DNA of 64,000 bases from Ruminococcus sp. (GTDB taxonomy: Bacteria > Bacillota > Clostridia > Oscillospirales > Acutalibacteraceae): the NCBI GenBank assembly GCA_022510945.1, contig JAFLSK010000004.1, positions 1 through 64,000 on the forward strand, written 5' to 3'. Below, piece by piece: positions 51,876 through 61,567 of this stretch. The notes beneath the pieces were generated by a model. It was given only the letters and a program-made list of their open reading frames with translations. It ran no database searches and was not told the origin of the DNA. Each line of letters starts with the position of its first letter. The first letter of the stretch is position 1. Both the position numbers and the translations under genes were made by a program.

Positions 51876-52484
51876 TTATTCAAAGTTCAGCTCTGTAAGA
51901 TTTTCGGGAAACGCATTGTCCTCAGAGCATAGCATAATTTTGTAGCCGCTGAGCATATACTCCTTAAAGAAGTAGATTTTCCCGCCATAGAGCACCCTAT
52001 CCGAACTCAAAGTAAGGTCGAGCGTGCTCGGCGGAAAGTGAAATCCCTCGCCTATGCATTTCATAAACGACTCTTTCTTCGTCCAGAACTCAAAGAACAG
52101 ATTCTGCTTATCGTCTGCCTTTCGAAGCATTTCGCGCTCGTTTTCGCAGAAAACAGTTTTTGCAATCTTTTCGTAATCGACGATTTTTATGCGTTCAATA
52201 TCACAGCCTATATCGGCGGAATCTGATACCGCGAGTATCACATAGTCGCCGCTGTGCGCAAGATTAAAATACTCATTTTCAATGTACGGCTTTCCGTACT
52301 CGCCTGTTTTTATTTCGCTATTTGGGAAAATTTCAGTGAGCAGAAGTCCCGCAGCAAGGGACTGACGCTTAGCGCTGTCGCGTGTAAGACGTCGTATTTT
52401 ATCCCGCCGGTTAGGTGCTGTCTTATTAATATTTAATTCTGTTAAAGAAATATTTCTTGAGTTGGTTACATATATTTTTATCAT
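51876..52484 (-). CDS. 4'-phosphopantetheinyl transferase (Sfp-type)
   Basis: A 202-residue enzyme that transfers phosphopantetheine from CoA to carrier proteins. The magnesium motif IGCDIERIK and the KESFMK motif in FEFWTKKESFMKCIGEG are both present, as in the Sfp/AcpT group. No polyketide or NRPS gene is nearby, so it may act on fatty-acid ACP or on distant carriers. Confidence 0.92.
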   Translation of the reverse strand: MIKIYVTNSRNISLTELNINKTAPNRRDKIRRLTRDSAKRQSLAAGLLLTEIFPNSEIKTGEYGKPYIENEYFNLAHSGDYVILAVSDSADIGCDIERIKIVDYEKIAKTVFCENEREMLRKADDKQNLFFEFWTKKESFMKCIGEGFHFPPSTLDLTLSSDRVLYGGKIYFFKEYMLSGYKIMLCSEDNAFPENLTELNFE

Positions 52485-52530
52485 TTCGATTCCCGCTATG
52501 TAGTGTCAGCGACAAGCAATCGGAAACCGA

Positions 52531-53019
52531 TTAATAACCCTCTTGTCCGCTGAGAGAGTCGTCGTCAACTATCCAGTCCTCAACGTAGATTGCGGTGAAC
52601 TTATCCTTTGTGTTGCGCACCACTACGCGCTGAATACCCGCGTTGATAATCATACGCTTGCACATAGCGCAAGAGTTTGCACTCTCAACATAAGCCCCCG
52701 AGCCGTACTCCTTGCCCACGAGGTACATAGTAGCGCCGATCATTTGCTCACGCGGAGCGTGGATAATCGCGTTTGCCTCAGCGTGAACACTGCGGCACAG
52801 CTCGTATCGCGTTCCGCGCTGAACGTTCATCTTGTCGCGGATACAGGTACCGAGATCAATGCAGTTGCGCCTGCCGCGAGGCGCGCCGACGTAGCCCGTG
52901 GAGACAATCTGGTCGTTGTTAACGATTATTGCGCCGTAGTTTCTGCGCAGGCAGGTACCGCGCTCGAGCACGGTCTCCGCAATATCGAGATAGTAATTTT
53001 CCTTATCAATACGAGACAT
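52531..53019 (-). CDS. dCMP deaminase family protein
   Basis: A 162-residue zinc deaminase. The HAE motif in CRSVHAEANAI and the CxxC in SCAMCKRMIINAGI form the zinc site. The N-terminal LRRNYGAIIVNNDQIVSTGY is typical of deoxycytidylate (ComEB-like) deaminases, which make dUMP for thymidylate synthesis by ThyX. Family-level call; the exact substrate is not proven. Confidence 0.92.
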   Translation of the reverse strand: MSRIDKENYYLDIAETVLERGTCLRRNYGAIIVNNDQIVSTGYVGAPRGRRNCIDLGTCIRDKMNVQRGTRYELCRSVHAEANAIIHAPREQMIGATMYLVGKEYGSGAYVESANSCAMCKRMIINAGIQRVVVRNTKDKFTAIYVEDWIVDDDSLSGQEGY

Positions 53020-53098
53020 AGTATCAACCCCTTATAGTCTCAATGCCGCTGTATAGAACAACTCTATACTATAATAATGTACTATTTCTCGAGAGTTG

Positions 53099-53338
53099 TC
53101 AAGTGTTATTAAGCGTTTTTATGCAATCTTCGCACACGGTCTTTCCCATAAAACTCCTGAGTTCTGAACTCTTGCCGCAGAACACGCAGGTGTGCTCCGC
53201 TTTGGTTATTACTATACGGTCGTTTTCGACGTCAATTTTTATCATATCATTAAGCCTCAGTCCAAGCTTTTCACGAATATCCTTAGGCAGAACAACTCTT
53301 CCTACATCGTCAATTTTCTTAAAGCTGGTGTAAATCAT
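53099..53338 (-). CDS. AbrB-like regulator with a C-terminal zinc finger
   Basis: A 79-residue protein. Residues 1-45 form a swapped-hairpin AbrB domain (KKIDDVGRVVLPKDIREKLGLRLNDMIKIDVENDRIVI). Residues 50-75 form a CxxC...CxxC zinc ribbon (CVFCG...CEDC). This combination resembles transition-state regulators of the SpoVT/AbrB type in Clostridia. Its promoter is recognised upstream. It lies divergent to spmA. Confidence 0.88.
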   Translation of the reverse strand: MIYTSFKKIDDVGRVVLPKDIREKLGLRLNDMIKIDVENDRIVITKAEHTCVFCGKSSELRSFMGKTVCEDCIKTLNNT

Positions 53339-53373
53339 AGCACACCCTCCCTTTAATTTCTTTGTTCGACACT

Positions 53374-53402
53374 ATTTTACCAAAAAATGACAAATTAGTC
53401 AA
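53374..53402 (-). promoter_or_regulatory. Promoter of the AbrB-like gene
   Basis: TTGACT (53397-53402), 17 bp, TAAAAT (53374-53379) on the minus strand. Confidence 0.7.
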
Positions 53403-53449
53403 TATTTCTCACAAAAATATTAAAAATTGTAAATTTTCGAGGAATTTCT

Positions 53450-54019
53450 ATGATGAATTACATTTTTGGCGCGATAATTATCATCGCGGTTATATGCGGA
53501 ATTTTGAGCGGCAACGGCTCCGCACTTGCCGACGGGGTTATCAGTGGAGCGAAGGACAGTATGGAACTGCTGATGACAATGGCGGGAATGATGATGCTAT
53601 GGTCGGGAATAATGGAAATCGCCTCACAGAGCGGCTTTACGAAGGTAATCAGCCGCTCCCTCGCGCCTGTGCTGAGAAAGCTGTTTAAAAACGTTCCGAA
53701 GGACAGTAAGGCACTCAACTACATAAGTATGAACGTCAGCGCAAACCTGCTCGGGCTCGGCAACGCGGCGACGCCGTTCGGGTTGTCGGCTATGGGCGAA
53801 CTCCACAGGCTCAGCGATGAGAATGACAGAGCGAGCGACGATATGGTGACATTCGTGGTGATGAACACAGCCTCAATCCAGCTTATGCCCACGATGATAG
53901 GAACGCTCAGGCAGACCTACGGCAGCAACGCGCCGTTCAGCATTTTGCCGTGCGTATGGGTAAGCTCAGCATGCGCGCTCGCCGTGGGGCTTATTCTGTC
54001 AAAGCTTTTGAGAAGGTGA
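53450..54019 (+). CDS. spmA: Spore maturation protein A
   Basis: A 189-residue membrane protein of the nucleoside-recognition (Gate) family. It has four or five helices with MNVSANLLGLGNAATPFGLSAM and a conserved MLTMAGMMMLWSG-type segment (LLMTMAGMMMLWSG here). SpmA and SpmB are needed for full spore core dehydration. The gene ends two bases before spmB. In Bacillus these genes adjoin dacB and rluB, which here lie ~30 kb away. Confidence 0.93.
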   Translation: MMNYIFGAIIIIAVICGILSGNGSALADGVISGAKDSMELLMTMAGMMMLWSGIMEIASQSGFTKVISRSLAPVLRKLFKNVPKDSKALNYISMNVSANLLGLGNAATPFGLSAMGELHRLSDENDRASDDMVTFVVMNTASIQLMPTMIGTLRQTYGSNAPFSILPCVWVSSACALAVGLILSKLLRR

Positions 54020-54020
54020 A

Positions 54021-54533
54021 TTGATGGAACTGTTTATGCCGGTTTTTATCGCGGTCGTGCTTGTGTTCGGACTTGTAAAACGCGTGCCGCTGTTTGACGC
54101 TTTTATATGTGGAGCAACGGACGGAATGAAAACACTCGCAAAAATCGCGCCCACGCTCGTCGGGCTCATCGTCGCAGTGGATATGCTAAAGGCGAGCGGA
54201 GCTATGGAAATGCTATGCAACGTTGTCACGCCGCTTGCGGACACACTCGGATTTCCGAAGGAGATAGTTCCTATGATTCTGTTGCGCCCTATCTCTGGCG
54301 GCGGCTCGACCGCGCTGCTAACGGGAATATACAAGGACTATGGCCCCGACAGCTTTGCGGGTCAGGTCGCCTCGGTGCTCGCGGGCTCGACGGAGACGAC
54401 CTTCTACGCGATTGCGGTCTACTACGGCAGCGTAAAGGTCAAAAAAATCCGTCACACGCTCATAGCCGCGTTGTCAGCCGATTTTACGGCGGCGGTTATG
54501 GCTGTGTTGACGGTAAAATTGATGTTAAACTGA
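54021..54533 (+). CDS. spmB: Spore maturation protein B
   Basis: A 170-residue membrane protein related to SpmA. It has FDAFICGATDGMKTLAKIAPTLVGLIVAVDML, LRPISGGGSTALLTGI and a C-terminal AGSTETTFYAIAVYYGSVKVKK. It pairs with SpmA in spore maturation. The two genes are adjacent with a two-base gap and share the terminator at the LepA junction. Confidence 0.93.
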   Translation: MMELFMPVFIAVVLVFGLVKRVPLFDAFICGATDGMKTLAKIAPTLVGLIVAVDMLKASGAMEMLCNVVTPLADTLGFPKEIVPMILLRPISGGGSTALLTGIYKDYGPDSFAGQVASVLAGSTETTFYAIAVYYGSVKVKKIRHTLIAALSADFTAAVMAVLTVKLMLN

Positions 54534-54535
54534 AA

Positions 54536-54562
54536 AAGCCGACCTGAAATCAGGTCGGCTCT
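54536..54562. terminator. Terminator between spmB and lepA
   Basis: AGCCGACCTG-AAAT-CAGGTCGGCT with A-rich and CTGCAACTTTT flanks, between two convergent genes. Confidence 0.8.
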
Positions 54563-54572
54563 GCAACTTTTA

Positions 54573-56384
54573 TTAATCTGTATCAAGTTTGAGGACAGCC
54601 ATAAACGCCTCCTGCGGCACCTCAACAGTACCAAGCTGGCGCATACGCTTTTTACCTTCCTTCTGCTTTTCGAGCAGCTTTTTCTTACGCGTGATATCGC
54701 CGCCGTAGCACTTCGCAAGCACGTCCTTACGCATAGCTTTTACGGTCTCGCGGGCGATAATCTTGCCGCCGATACACGCCTGAATAGGCACCTCGAAAAG
54801 CTGGCGCGGGATTTTCTCCTTAAGCTTTTCAGCCATTTTGCGCGCTCTGCCATACGCCTTGTCCTTGTGAATAATAAAACTGAGCGCGTCGACAATTTCG
54901 CCGTTGAGCATAATGTCAAGCTTAACAAGCTCACTCTGCACATACTCGCTGAGTTCGTAGTCGAACGACGCATAGCCGCGTGTGCGGGACTTCAGCGTGT
55001 CGAAGAAGTCGTAGATAATCTCGGCGAGCGGAAGCTGGTAGTGGATATCAACGCGGTCGGCGTCGATATAATCCATACCGACGAAGATTCCGCGCCTGTC
55101 CTGACACAACTCCATAATATTTCCGACATAGTCCGACGGCGAATAAATATGCGCATCTGTCATCGGCTCCTCGGCGGAGGCTATCAGCGCAGGGTCAGGA
55201 TAGTTCGTGGGGTTGTCTATGTTCTCGACCGTGCCGTCGGTTTTTGTGATTTTATAAATAACGCTCGGTGCGGTGGTGATGATGTCGAGATTGTACTCGC
55301 GCTCGAGGCGTTCCTGAATAATTTCCATATGCAGAAGTCCGAGGAAACCGCAGCGGTAACCGAAGCCGAGAGCAACGGAGGTTTCGGGCTCGAAGGAGAG
55401 CGCGGCGTCGTTTAGCTTAAGCTTTTCGAGCGCGTCCTTGAGGTCTCCGTAGCGCGCACCGTCAACGGGATAAATTCCGCAGAATACCATCGACTGAGCC
55501 TCGCGGTAGCCGGGCAGCGGCTCGGGAGCGGGATTTGAAGTGAGAGTAATTGTGTCGCCGACCTGAGCGTCGGAGAGCGACTTGATTGACGCGGCGATAT
55601 ATCCAACCTCGCCCGCGCGCAGAATTCCCGTCTGCTCCATAGAAGTCGCGTGCATAAGTCCGCACTCAACGACATTGAAGGTGGAGCCCGTCGCCATAAG
55701 CTTGAACTCGTCGCCGGTCTTAATCTGACCCTCCTTAAGGCGAACGTAAATGATAACACCCTTGTAGGAGTCGTAGTAACTGTCGAAGATAAGTCCGCGC
55801 AGCGGAGCGTTCACGTCACCTGTCGGCGCGGGAATATCGGTGACAATCTTCTCCAAAACATCGTGGATATTAAGTCCCTGCTTAGCGGAAATGCGCGGAG
55901 CCTCGTCAGCGGGAATACCGATAATATCCTCAATCTCGTGCTCTACCCTGTCGGGATCTGCAGAGGGTAAATCTATCTTGTTGATAACGGGCACTATCTC
56001 GAGTCCGCTGTCGACAGCAAGGTATGTGTTCGCGAGCGTCTGCGCCTCGATTCCCTGCGACGCGTCCACGATGAGCACAGCTCCCTCGCACGCGGCAAGG
56101 CTACGGCTGACCTCATAGTTGAAGTCGACGTGGCCGGGTGTATCGATAAGGTTGAGAAGGTAGTCGTTGCCGTCGTCAGCGTGATAAATCGTGGTAACGG
56201 CGCGGGCTTTGATTGTAATTCCGCGCTCACGCTCAAGCTCCATATCGTCGAGAATCTGCGCCTCCATATCCCTTACAGCGACGCTCTTGGTAAGCTCGAG
56301 GATACGGTCGGCGAGTGTGCTCTTTCCGTGGTCTATGTGAGCAATTATAGAAAAGTTACGAATTTTATCCTGTTCAAAATTCAA
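54573..56384 (-). CDS. lepA: Elongation factor 4 (LepA)
   Basis: A 603-residue translational GTPase that promotes back-translocation or assembly steps on the ribosome. It has the P-loop AHIDHGKST, effector [24 protein letters not shown], and the LepA-specific C-terminal domain ending [17 protein letters not shown]. The start is best placed at a TTG at 56384, six bases after AAAGGTG; an upstream TTG adds ten residues. A strong promoter lies upstream. Confidence 0.97.
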   Translation of the reverse strand: MNFEQDKIRNFSIIAHIDHGKSTLADRILELTKSVAVRDMEAQILDDMELERERGITIKARAVTTIYHADDGNDYLLNLIDTPGHVDFNYEVSRSLAACEGAVLIVDASQGIEAQTLANTYLAVDSGLEIVPVINKIDLPSADPDRVEHEIEDIIGIPADEAPRISAKQGLNIHDVLEKIVTDIPAPTGDVNAPLRGLIFDSYYDSYKGVIIYVRLKEGQIKTGDEFKLMATGSTFNVVECGLMHATSMEQTGILRAGEVGYIAASIKSLSDAQVGDTITLTSNPAPEPLPGYREAQSMVFCGIYPVDGARYGDLKDALEKLKLNDAALSFEPETSVALGFGYRCGFLGLLHMEIIQERLEREYNLDIITTAPSVIYKITKTDGTVENIDNPTNYPDPALIASAEEPMTDAHIYSPSDYVGNIMELCQDRRGIFVGMDYIDADRVDIHYQLPLAEIIYDFFDTLKSRTRGYASFDYELSEYVQSELVKLDIMLNGEIVDALSFIIHKDKAYGRARKMAEKLKEKIPRQLFEVPIQACIGGKIIARETVKAMRKDVLAKCYGGDITRKKKLLEKQKEGKKRMRQLGTVEVPQEAFMAVLKLDTD

Positions 56385-56422
56385 GTCAATCACCTTTATA
56401 CAGATTTTCTGCAATTTAGGAT

Positions 56423-56451
56423 ATTATATCATATCTTTTAAATATTGCCAA
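56423..56451 (-). promoter_or_regulatory. lepA promoter
   Basis: TTGGCA (56446-56451), 17 bp, TATAAT (56423-56428) on the minus strand. Confidence 0.7.
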
Positions 56452-56507
56452 TACATTTTTTTTGTGATAATACAAGCGAATTTACCCATAATATTCTAAA
56501 ATAACGC

Positions 56508-56536
56508 TTGACTTATACACCCATTGAGTGTATTGT
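56508..56536 (+). promoter_or_regulatory. Promoter and operator of the AbiE-like module
   Basis: TTGACT (56508-56513), 17 bp, TATTGT (56531-56536). Inside the spacer and -10 lies the inverted repeat ATACAC-N7-GTGTAT (56515-56520, 56528-56533), the expected binding site of the HTH protein encoded next. Confidence 0.65.
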
Positions 56537-56554
56537 ATTGGTGAGGTGAAAAAT

Positions 56555-57205
56555 ATGAATATCCGAGATATGAGAACACAGCTTGGTGACACTCAAAGTG
56601 AATTTGCCGCGCGGTATAATATTCCTTTCCGAACAGTTCAGAACTGGGAAACAGGCTTGCGCAAACCACCTGAATATATTATGAATCTGTTAGAAAGCAG
56701 AATACGCGAAGATCTGGTTAATCGAAAAACAACCGTGTTGCCTAAATATGACCCACACAAGAGCGACCTTCCGAAGAGAAGCGACTATGTGGGCGCACTC
56801 GCTTGGCTGAGAGCAGTTCGTGATTGTCTTGGGGAAAATGTTGTTTTCGCTTTGGATGAAGCACTTATGTGTCAGGGCAACTTTATGGGACGCAGTGACG
56901 AATTTATTGTATGGGTTTACTCAGACGACTCGGTCACACGCTTCAACGGCGTTGTTGTGCTCGGGAACCGAATAAGCCCGTACAGTGTGAAGGAAAAGAA
57001 CGGAATTAAGTTTACTGACTTCAACAGAACATTATCTGACGCACTTGCTAATGAGTCGATTTTGGATATGCAGGGTATTACAGAAGCCATTAGCCGATAC
57101 TATTACTCCCACAATGAAAGCTTTAACGGGCTTTCTGTATCCCCCGAATATCAGGAGAGGTTTGAAAAGCTGGCAGATGAAGCGATTGATTATTACAGTA
57201 ATTAG
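56555..57205 (+). CDS. HTH protein of the AbiE-like module (putative antitoxin)
   Basis: A 216-residue protein. The N terminus is an XRE-type helix-turn-helix (RTQLGDTQSEFAARYNIPFRTVQNWETG, about residues 5-35). The rest is an unrecognised domain with LAWLRAVRDCLGENVVFALDEA and FTDFNRTLSDALANES, the latter reminiscent of the ERT-L-DAL segment of AbiEi-type antitoxins. It precedes a nucleotidyltransferase-toxin gene by nine bases. A palindrome in its promoter suggests autoregulation. The start at 56555 follows GAGGTG. Confidence 0.75.
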   Translation: MNIRDMRTQLGDTQSEFAARYNIPFRTVQNWETGLRKPPEYIMNLLESRIREDLVNRKTTVLPKYDPHKSDLPKRSDYVGALAWLRAVRDCLGENVVFALDEALMCQGNFMGRSDEFIVWVYSDDSVTRFNGVVVLGNRISPYSVKEKNGIKFTDFNRTLSDALANESILDMQGITEAISRYYYSHNESFNGLSVSPEYQERFEKLADEAIDYYSN

Positions 57206-57214
57206 GAGCGCGCT

Positions 57215-57928
57215 ATGAATATTACTATTGAAGAAAAACTGATGTATGAAATAATGAAGGCAATATACGAAAGCGGCATACCAATTAACTTCAAGGGCTC
57301 AATGGTTTTGAAGGCCTCATTGATTGAAGCCGGATATTCAGAAGAAACGCGTCACACTGTTGACATTGACGCTAACTGGAATTGCGACACGCCTCCGTCA
57401 GCTGAGCAAATGGTAAACTCTTTTCAAAAAGCACTCAACTATAGCGACATTGATTTAAACGTAGGTCTTTACAGAATGTACGGAGAAGGGCGTTCCGCCG
57501 GATTTGAAATCACTGACAAAGATACCGGCGAGAAATTGTTTACCATGGATGTAGACGTTAACCGTCCTGTTATGCCGACAAAAATTTATGAGGTATCCGG
57601 TATTCGTTTCCGCGGTGTGGCTCCCATTCAAATGATAGCCGATAAAGTTTCTGTAATCTCCGGAGACAAAGTGTTTCGAAGAATCAAAGACGTTGTAGAT
57701 TTATATTATATGTCAAATGTTTTTGATTTCGACCGCACCGCTGTTCTGCAAACTATTAAGAATTGCGGAAGAACGTTAGAAAACTTTAATGGGTTTCTCC
57801 ACAGAACTGATGATTTAAAACATTCTTATGAAAAGTTCCGCTTTGCGGGAGGTGTAAACAAACCTCCTTTCGAAGAAGTATACAGTACCGTTAAATCATA
57901 TATCAGGGATATACTTCCCAAAAAGTGA
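57215..57928 (+). CDS. AbiEii/AbiGii-family nucleotidyltransferase (putative toxin)
   Basis: A 237-residue protein. The nucleotidyltransferase signature is FKGSMVLKASL, with the paired acidic motif TVDIDANW (DxD). A later conserved segment, MIADKVSVISGDKVFRRIKDVVDLYYM, matches the AbiEii core where R-KD-YDL is usual. AbiEii proteins modify tRNA or other targets in type IV toxin-antitoxin and abortive phage defence. The neighbour is an HTH protein rather than a canonical AbiEi. Confidence 0.85.
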   Translation: MNITIEEKLMYEIMKAIYESGIPINFKGSMVLKASLIEAGYSEETRHTVDIDANWNCDTPPSAEQMVNSFQKALNYSDIDLNVGLYRMYGEGRSAGFEITDKDTGEKLFTMDVDVNRPVMPTKIYEVSGIRFRGVAPIQMIADKVSVISGDKVFRRIKDVVDLYYMSNVFDFDRTAVLQTIKNCGRTLENFNGFLHRTDDLKHSYEKFRFAGGVNKPPFEEVYSTVKSYIRDILPKK

Positions 57929-57973
57929 TACAGCGATTCATTCTATAAAACCAAACGAAACAAGGTGACTGAA

Positions 57974-58426
57974 ATGACAAAAGGACAGATAGCGAAGAAT
58001 CTGTTTTTACAGGGATATAACTGCTGTCAGGCTGTGGCGGGAGCGTTCTCGGACGAAATGGGGCTTGAAATGGACACGGTGGCGAAACTCTGCTCGCCGT
58101 TCGGCGGCGGAATAGGGCGTATGCGCGAGGTGTGCGGCACGGTAAGCGGAATGATGTTCGTGCTCGGTATGCTCTACGGCTACGACGACCCGAAGGCGAG
58201 CGCCGAGAAAAAGCGCGTATACAGCGAGGCTCAGCAGCTTGCGGAGAAATTCAGAGAGGACAACGGATCGATTATTTGCCGTGAACTTTTAGGCATTACT
58301 AAAAACGGCGCAGACTCCCCTACTCCCTCACAACGAACCGAAAAATACTACAAAACCCGACCATGCCCCGAGCTATGCAGATATGCGGCGGATTTGTTGC
58401 AGGAATTCATAGAAAACCACAAATAA
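57974..58426 (+). CDS. C_GCAxxG_C_C family redox protein
   Basis: A 150-residue protein. It carries the family pattern NCCQAVAGAF, CSPFGGGIGRMREVCGTVSGM, and C-terminal Cys residues in CRELLG and RPCPELCRYAADLL. Proteins of this type are found near redox enzymes and may bind metal or use redox-active cysteines; the function is unknown. The ATG at 57974 follows AAGGTG; a GTG at 57965 overlaps the ribosome site. Confidence 0.88.
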   Translation: MTKGQIAKNLFLQGYNCCQAVAGAFSDEMGLEMDTVAKLCSPFGGGIGRMREVCGTVSGMMFVLGMLYGYDDPKASAEKKRVYSEAQQLAEKFREDNGSIICRELLGITKNGADSPTPSQRTEKYYKTRPCPELCRYAADLLQEFIENHK

Positions 58427-58429
58427 TAA

Positions 58430-58467
58430 AAGCCGATTGGCGCTCGTACAGAGTTCCAATCGGCTTA
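58430..58467. terminator. Terminator between the C_GCAxxG_C_C and P-loop genes
   Basis: AAGCCGATTGG and CCAATCGGCTT form an 11-bp stem. It serves the plus-strand gene and possibly the convergent P-loop gene. Confidence 0.8.
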
Positions 58468-58495
58468 AACTTTTGTATTCTTTTGTATTCTTTGA

Positions 58496-58912
58496 TTAAA
58501 TCTTCTCGCAAACTGCGTTGATTGAGCTCGGGAGGTCCTCCTCGTCAGCAGAGATTAAGAGGACGATATTTGAGTTTGACGATTCGCTTAAGTCCTGAAG
58601 CTTCTTTGTGAAGGTTTCGAGACCGTCCACACCTTCGGGGCAAATCTTGAAGGTAGAGTCAACGAGAATGTCGGTAACGTCGTAGTTGCCTGCGCAGATA
58701 CCGCTTAAAAATCCGAATAACATATCATAACCTGATACAGCGTACTGGTCGGTGTCGATAAGGCGAGCCTTAGAGGTGATGTCGTATGTGAGCTTTGCGC
58801 CTTTTTCGATAACGACAACGTTGCCCTGAGACGCTGCAACAGCTTCGTTAGCCTTCTGAATAAGCTTTTTTGTTTTTCCTGAACCTTTTTTTCCGATAAG
58901 TAAAGTAACCAT
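58496..58912 (-). CDS. Small P-loop NTPase
   Basis: A 138-residue protein with Walker A GKKGSGKTK at residues 7-15, an ILVDSTF segment that may be Walker B, and a hydrophobic strand NIVLLISADEEDLP. No further domain is seen. It lies 31 nt downstream of pgi in the same direction, so they may share a transcript. Such proteins in Clostridia are annotated as hypothetical or PilT-like; the function is unknown. Confidence 0.75.
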   Translation of the reverse strand: MVTLLIGKKGSGKTKKLIQKANEAVAASQGNVVVIEKGAKLTYDITSKARLIDTDQYAVSGYDMLFGFLSGICAGNYDVTDILVDSTFKICPEGVDGLETFTKKLQDLSESSNSNIVLLISADEEDLPSSINAVCEKI

Positions 58913-58943
58913 ACTTACTTCCTCCTTAGTTTTCTTTTAGAAA

Positions 58944-60281
58944 TTATCCGAGTCTTGCCTCGAGCGCGGCCTTGGCATCCTCGTAACCGGGCTTACCAAG
59001 GAGAGCAAACATATTCTTCTTGTAGCTCTCTACGCCGGGCTGATTAAACGGGTTAACGCCGAGAATATAACCGGAGATAGCGCAAGCCTTCTCAAAGAAG
59101 TAGATGAGGTAACCGAGGTTGGTTTCGTCCATCTTCTCAACATTTAAAACGATGTTCGGCACGCCGCCGTCGTTGTGAGCAAGTACAGTACCCTCGAACG
59201 CCTTGCGGTTTACGAATTCCATCGACTTACCCGAAAGGAAGTTAAGACCATCAACGTTCGTGGGATCCTCGCCCAGAGTAATTTCCTTTTTACATTTATC
59301 AAAGAGAACAACAGTCTCAAAAAGATTACGTCTGCCGTCCTGAATGTACTGACCGAGAGAGTGGAGGTCGGTGGAGAAAATAACGCTTGCAGGGAAGATA
59401 CCCTTCTTATCCTTACCCTCGGACTCGCCGTAGAGCTGCTTGAACCACTCGTTCATAAGTGTGTACGCAGGCTCGTAGGAGACCATAATCTCCGTGGAGT
59501 AGCCCTTGTTGTAGAGGATGTTGCGGATAGCTGCGTATTTATAGCAATCGTTTGAATATAAATCGTCGTTGTTGAACTCGTCCTGAGCCTTCTTAGCGCC
59601 AGCCATAAGAGCGTCGATGTCAGCGCCGGCAACAGCGATAGGAAGAAGACCTACAGCGGTTAAAACGGAGTAACGTCCGCCTACGTCGTCGGGAACTACG
59701 AAGGTCTCGTAGCCTTCCTTGTCGGCAAGCTGCTTGAGTGTTCCGCGAGCCTTGTCGGTTGTGCAGTAGATACGCTCCTTGGCGCCCTCTTTACCGTACT
59801 TTTTCTCAAGCATATCGCGGAATACGCGGAAAGCGATAGCAGGCTCGGTGGTTGTGCCCGATTTTGAAATCATATTTATCGAAACGTCCTTGCCCTCGCA
59901 CAACTCGATGATGTCAGAGAGAGCGTCGGAGCTGATGGAGTTACCGGTGAAGTAAATCTGCGGTGTGTCCTTAGCGAGCGCGTTGTAGTTAGGAGAGGTT
60001 AAGAACTCGATAGCAGCGCGTGCGCCGAGGTAGGAGCCGCCGATACCTATAACAACGAAAACGTCGGTATCCTTCTTAATCTTTTCAGCGGCCTTCTTGA
60101 TACGGGAGAACTCTTCCTTATCGTAGTTTGTCGGAAGGTCAACCCAGCCGATGAAATCGTTGCCGAGGCCTGTGCCGTCGTGCAGAGCCTTGTGGGCGTT
60201 CTTTACCTGAGCCTCAATACCCTTGTACTCGTCTTCGCCTACAAATCCTGTGAGATATTTGTCATTAAGTTTTGTTGACAT
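58944..60281 (-). CDS. pgi: Glucose-6-phosphate isomerase
   Basis: A 445-residue glycolytic enzyme that interconverts glucose-6-phosphate and fructose-6-phosphate. The sugar isomerase domains contain [18 protein letters not shown] and [18 protein letters not shown], and the C terminus has [23 protein letters not shown]. The ATG at 60281 follows GGGGGT; the longer frame uses the ribosome site as coding sequence. A promoter and a short leader hairpin precede it. Confidence 0.97.
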   Translation of the reverse strand: MSTKLNDKYLTGFVGEDEYKGIEAQVKNAHKALHDGTGLGNDFIGWVDLPTNYDKEEFSRIKKAAEKIKKDTDVFVVIGIGGSYLGARAAIEFLTSPNYNALAKDTPQIYFTGNSISSDALSDIIELCEGKDVSINMISKSGTTTEPAIAFRVFRDMLEKKYGKEGAKERIYCTTDKARGTLKQLADKEGYETFVVPDDVGGRYSVLTAVGLLPIAVAGADIDALMAGAKKAQDEFNNDDLYSNDCYKYAAIRNILYNKGYSTEIMVSYEPAYTLMNEWFKQLYGESEGKDKKGIFPASVIFSTDLHSLGQYIQDGRRNLFETVVLFDKCKKEITLGEDPTNVDGLNFLSGKSMEFVNRKAFEGTVLAHNDGGVPNIVLNVEKMDETNLGYLIYFFEKACAISGYILGVNPFNQPGVESYKKNMFALLGKPGYEDAKAALEARLG

Positions 60282-60296
60282 TTTGATTACCCCCAA

Positions 60297-60361
60297 TAGA
60301 TACGGAAACTCCGTATATAATTACTTACGATTATTCTAACACAAAACGCCAACATATGCAA
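60297..60361 (-). promoter_or_regulatory. pgi promoter and leader hairpin
   Basis: TTGCAT (60356-60361), 17 bp, TAGAAT (60333-60338) on the minus strand. The leader contains ATACGGA-GTTT-TCCGTAT-type hairpin (60299-60316). Between 60362 and 60421 no further feature is seen. Confidence 0.65.
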
Positions 60362-60421
60362 TATTTAACTTTATAAATTTGTACATAATTTATAATTCCG
60401 TTAAAGAATATAACAGCGTGT

Positions 60422-61567
60422 TCAAACGCCTACCAACGCCCTGAATAACTCTCTGAACACAGAAGAAAAGGTCATCTCCTCGACAGAATTCTTGGCGGTG
60501 ATTTTAACGCTCTTTAGCATATCCTTACCCGAATAGTAATTGACCTCGCCGAGCACATCGCCCTTTTTTACGGGAGCGGTGATTTCCTTTTTGATTTTGC
60601 ACTCGGTGGTAATCGCTTCACCCGCGGTGCGGCTGATGACCATTGAGCCGGGGTCGGGACACTCGAGCCTGACCTTGTCGGTCATACCGCCTGTAACGGT
60701 CTGACTTTTATTCACGTCTTTAGGCAGTTCTAATTTCTGCACCGTGTAATTTGCAAAGCCGTAGTCGAGCAGTGCGGCAGAATCCGCAAAACGCCCTGTG
60801 CCGGTATCACAGCCGAGCACTACCGCAATCAGCGAAAGTCCGTCGCGCGTGGCGGTCGCCGACATACAGCAGCCCGCGTCGTTGGTGGTGCCTGTTTTCA
60901 GACCTGTGATTCCGTTGTAGGTTTTTAATAGCTTGTTAGTGTTTACAATCTGAGTTTTGCCGTCGCGCAGGTTGTCGAGCCATATGGAAGTGTAGTCGAA
61001 AATCTTCGGGTGCTTAGTAAGCTCAGCCGACATAACCGCGACGTCGTACGCGGACGTAAGGTGGCCTTCCTCGTCGAGACCGTTGCAATTTTTGAAAACC
61101 GTGTCCTTCATACCGAGCGACTTCGCCTTTTTGTTCATCTCTGCTACGAAAGCGTCCTCGCTGCCGCTGATTGTCTCAGCGAGCACAACAGCGGCGTCGT
61201 TCGCGGAGGCTACGGCGGTCGCCTTGATGAGGTCGTCCACACTCATAGTTTCCCCTTCTTCGAGCCATATATCCGACCCGCCCATAGACGCGGCGTGGGC
61301 GGACGAAGTAAGGGTATCGCTTAGCCCCAAACGACCGCTGTCGAGCGCTTCCATAGTAAGCAGCAGCGTCATTACCTTTGTGACGGACGCGCAGGCGCGC
61401 TGTTCGTGACTATTTTTCTCAAAAAGAATTTTGCCGCTTTCAGCCTCCATTAAAACCGCCGCGGGTGCGGACACCTCGAGCGCGGGAGTTTGCACTGCAT
61501 TCGCGACGATTGGCACTGAGAAAACCAAAAGCACACTTATGAATATTGATACAATCCTTTTAAACAT
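60422..61567 (-). CDS. D-alanyl-D-alanine carboxypeptidase (S11 family), second copy
   Basis: A 381-residue secreted PBP5-type enzyme. It has a signal peptide ending near ANAVQ, the active-site SxxK in CASVTKVM, an SAND element in place of the usual SGN motif (AVASANDAAVVLAE), and KTG in LKTGTTNDAG. The C terminus ends in a beta-rich domain. The start at 61567 uses the GAGGTG supplied by the terminator hairpin behind ispF. It belongs to the ispD-ispF cluster. Confidence 0.93.
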   Translation of the reverse strand: MFKRIVSIFISVLLVFSVPIVANAVQTPALEVSAPAAVLMEAESGKILFEKNSHEQRACASVTKVMTLLLTMEALDSGRLGLSDTLTSSAHAASMGGSDIWLEEGETMSVDDLIKATAVASANDAAVVLAETISGSEDAFVAEMNKKAKSLGMKDTVFKNCNGLDEEGHLTSAYDVAVMSAELTKHPKIFDYTSIWLDNLRDGKTQIVNTNKLLKTYNGITGLKTGTTNDAGCCMSATATRDGLSLIAVVLGCDTGTGRFADSAALLDYGFANYTVQKLELPKDVNKSQTVTGGMTDKVRLECPDPGSMVISRTAGEAITTECKIKKEITAPVKKGDVLGEVNYYSGKDMLKSVKITAKNSVEEMTFSSVFRELFRALVGV

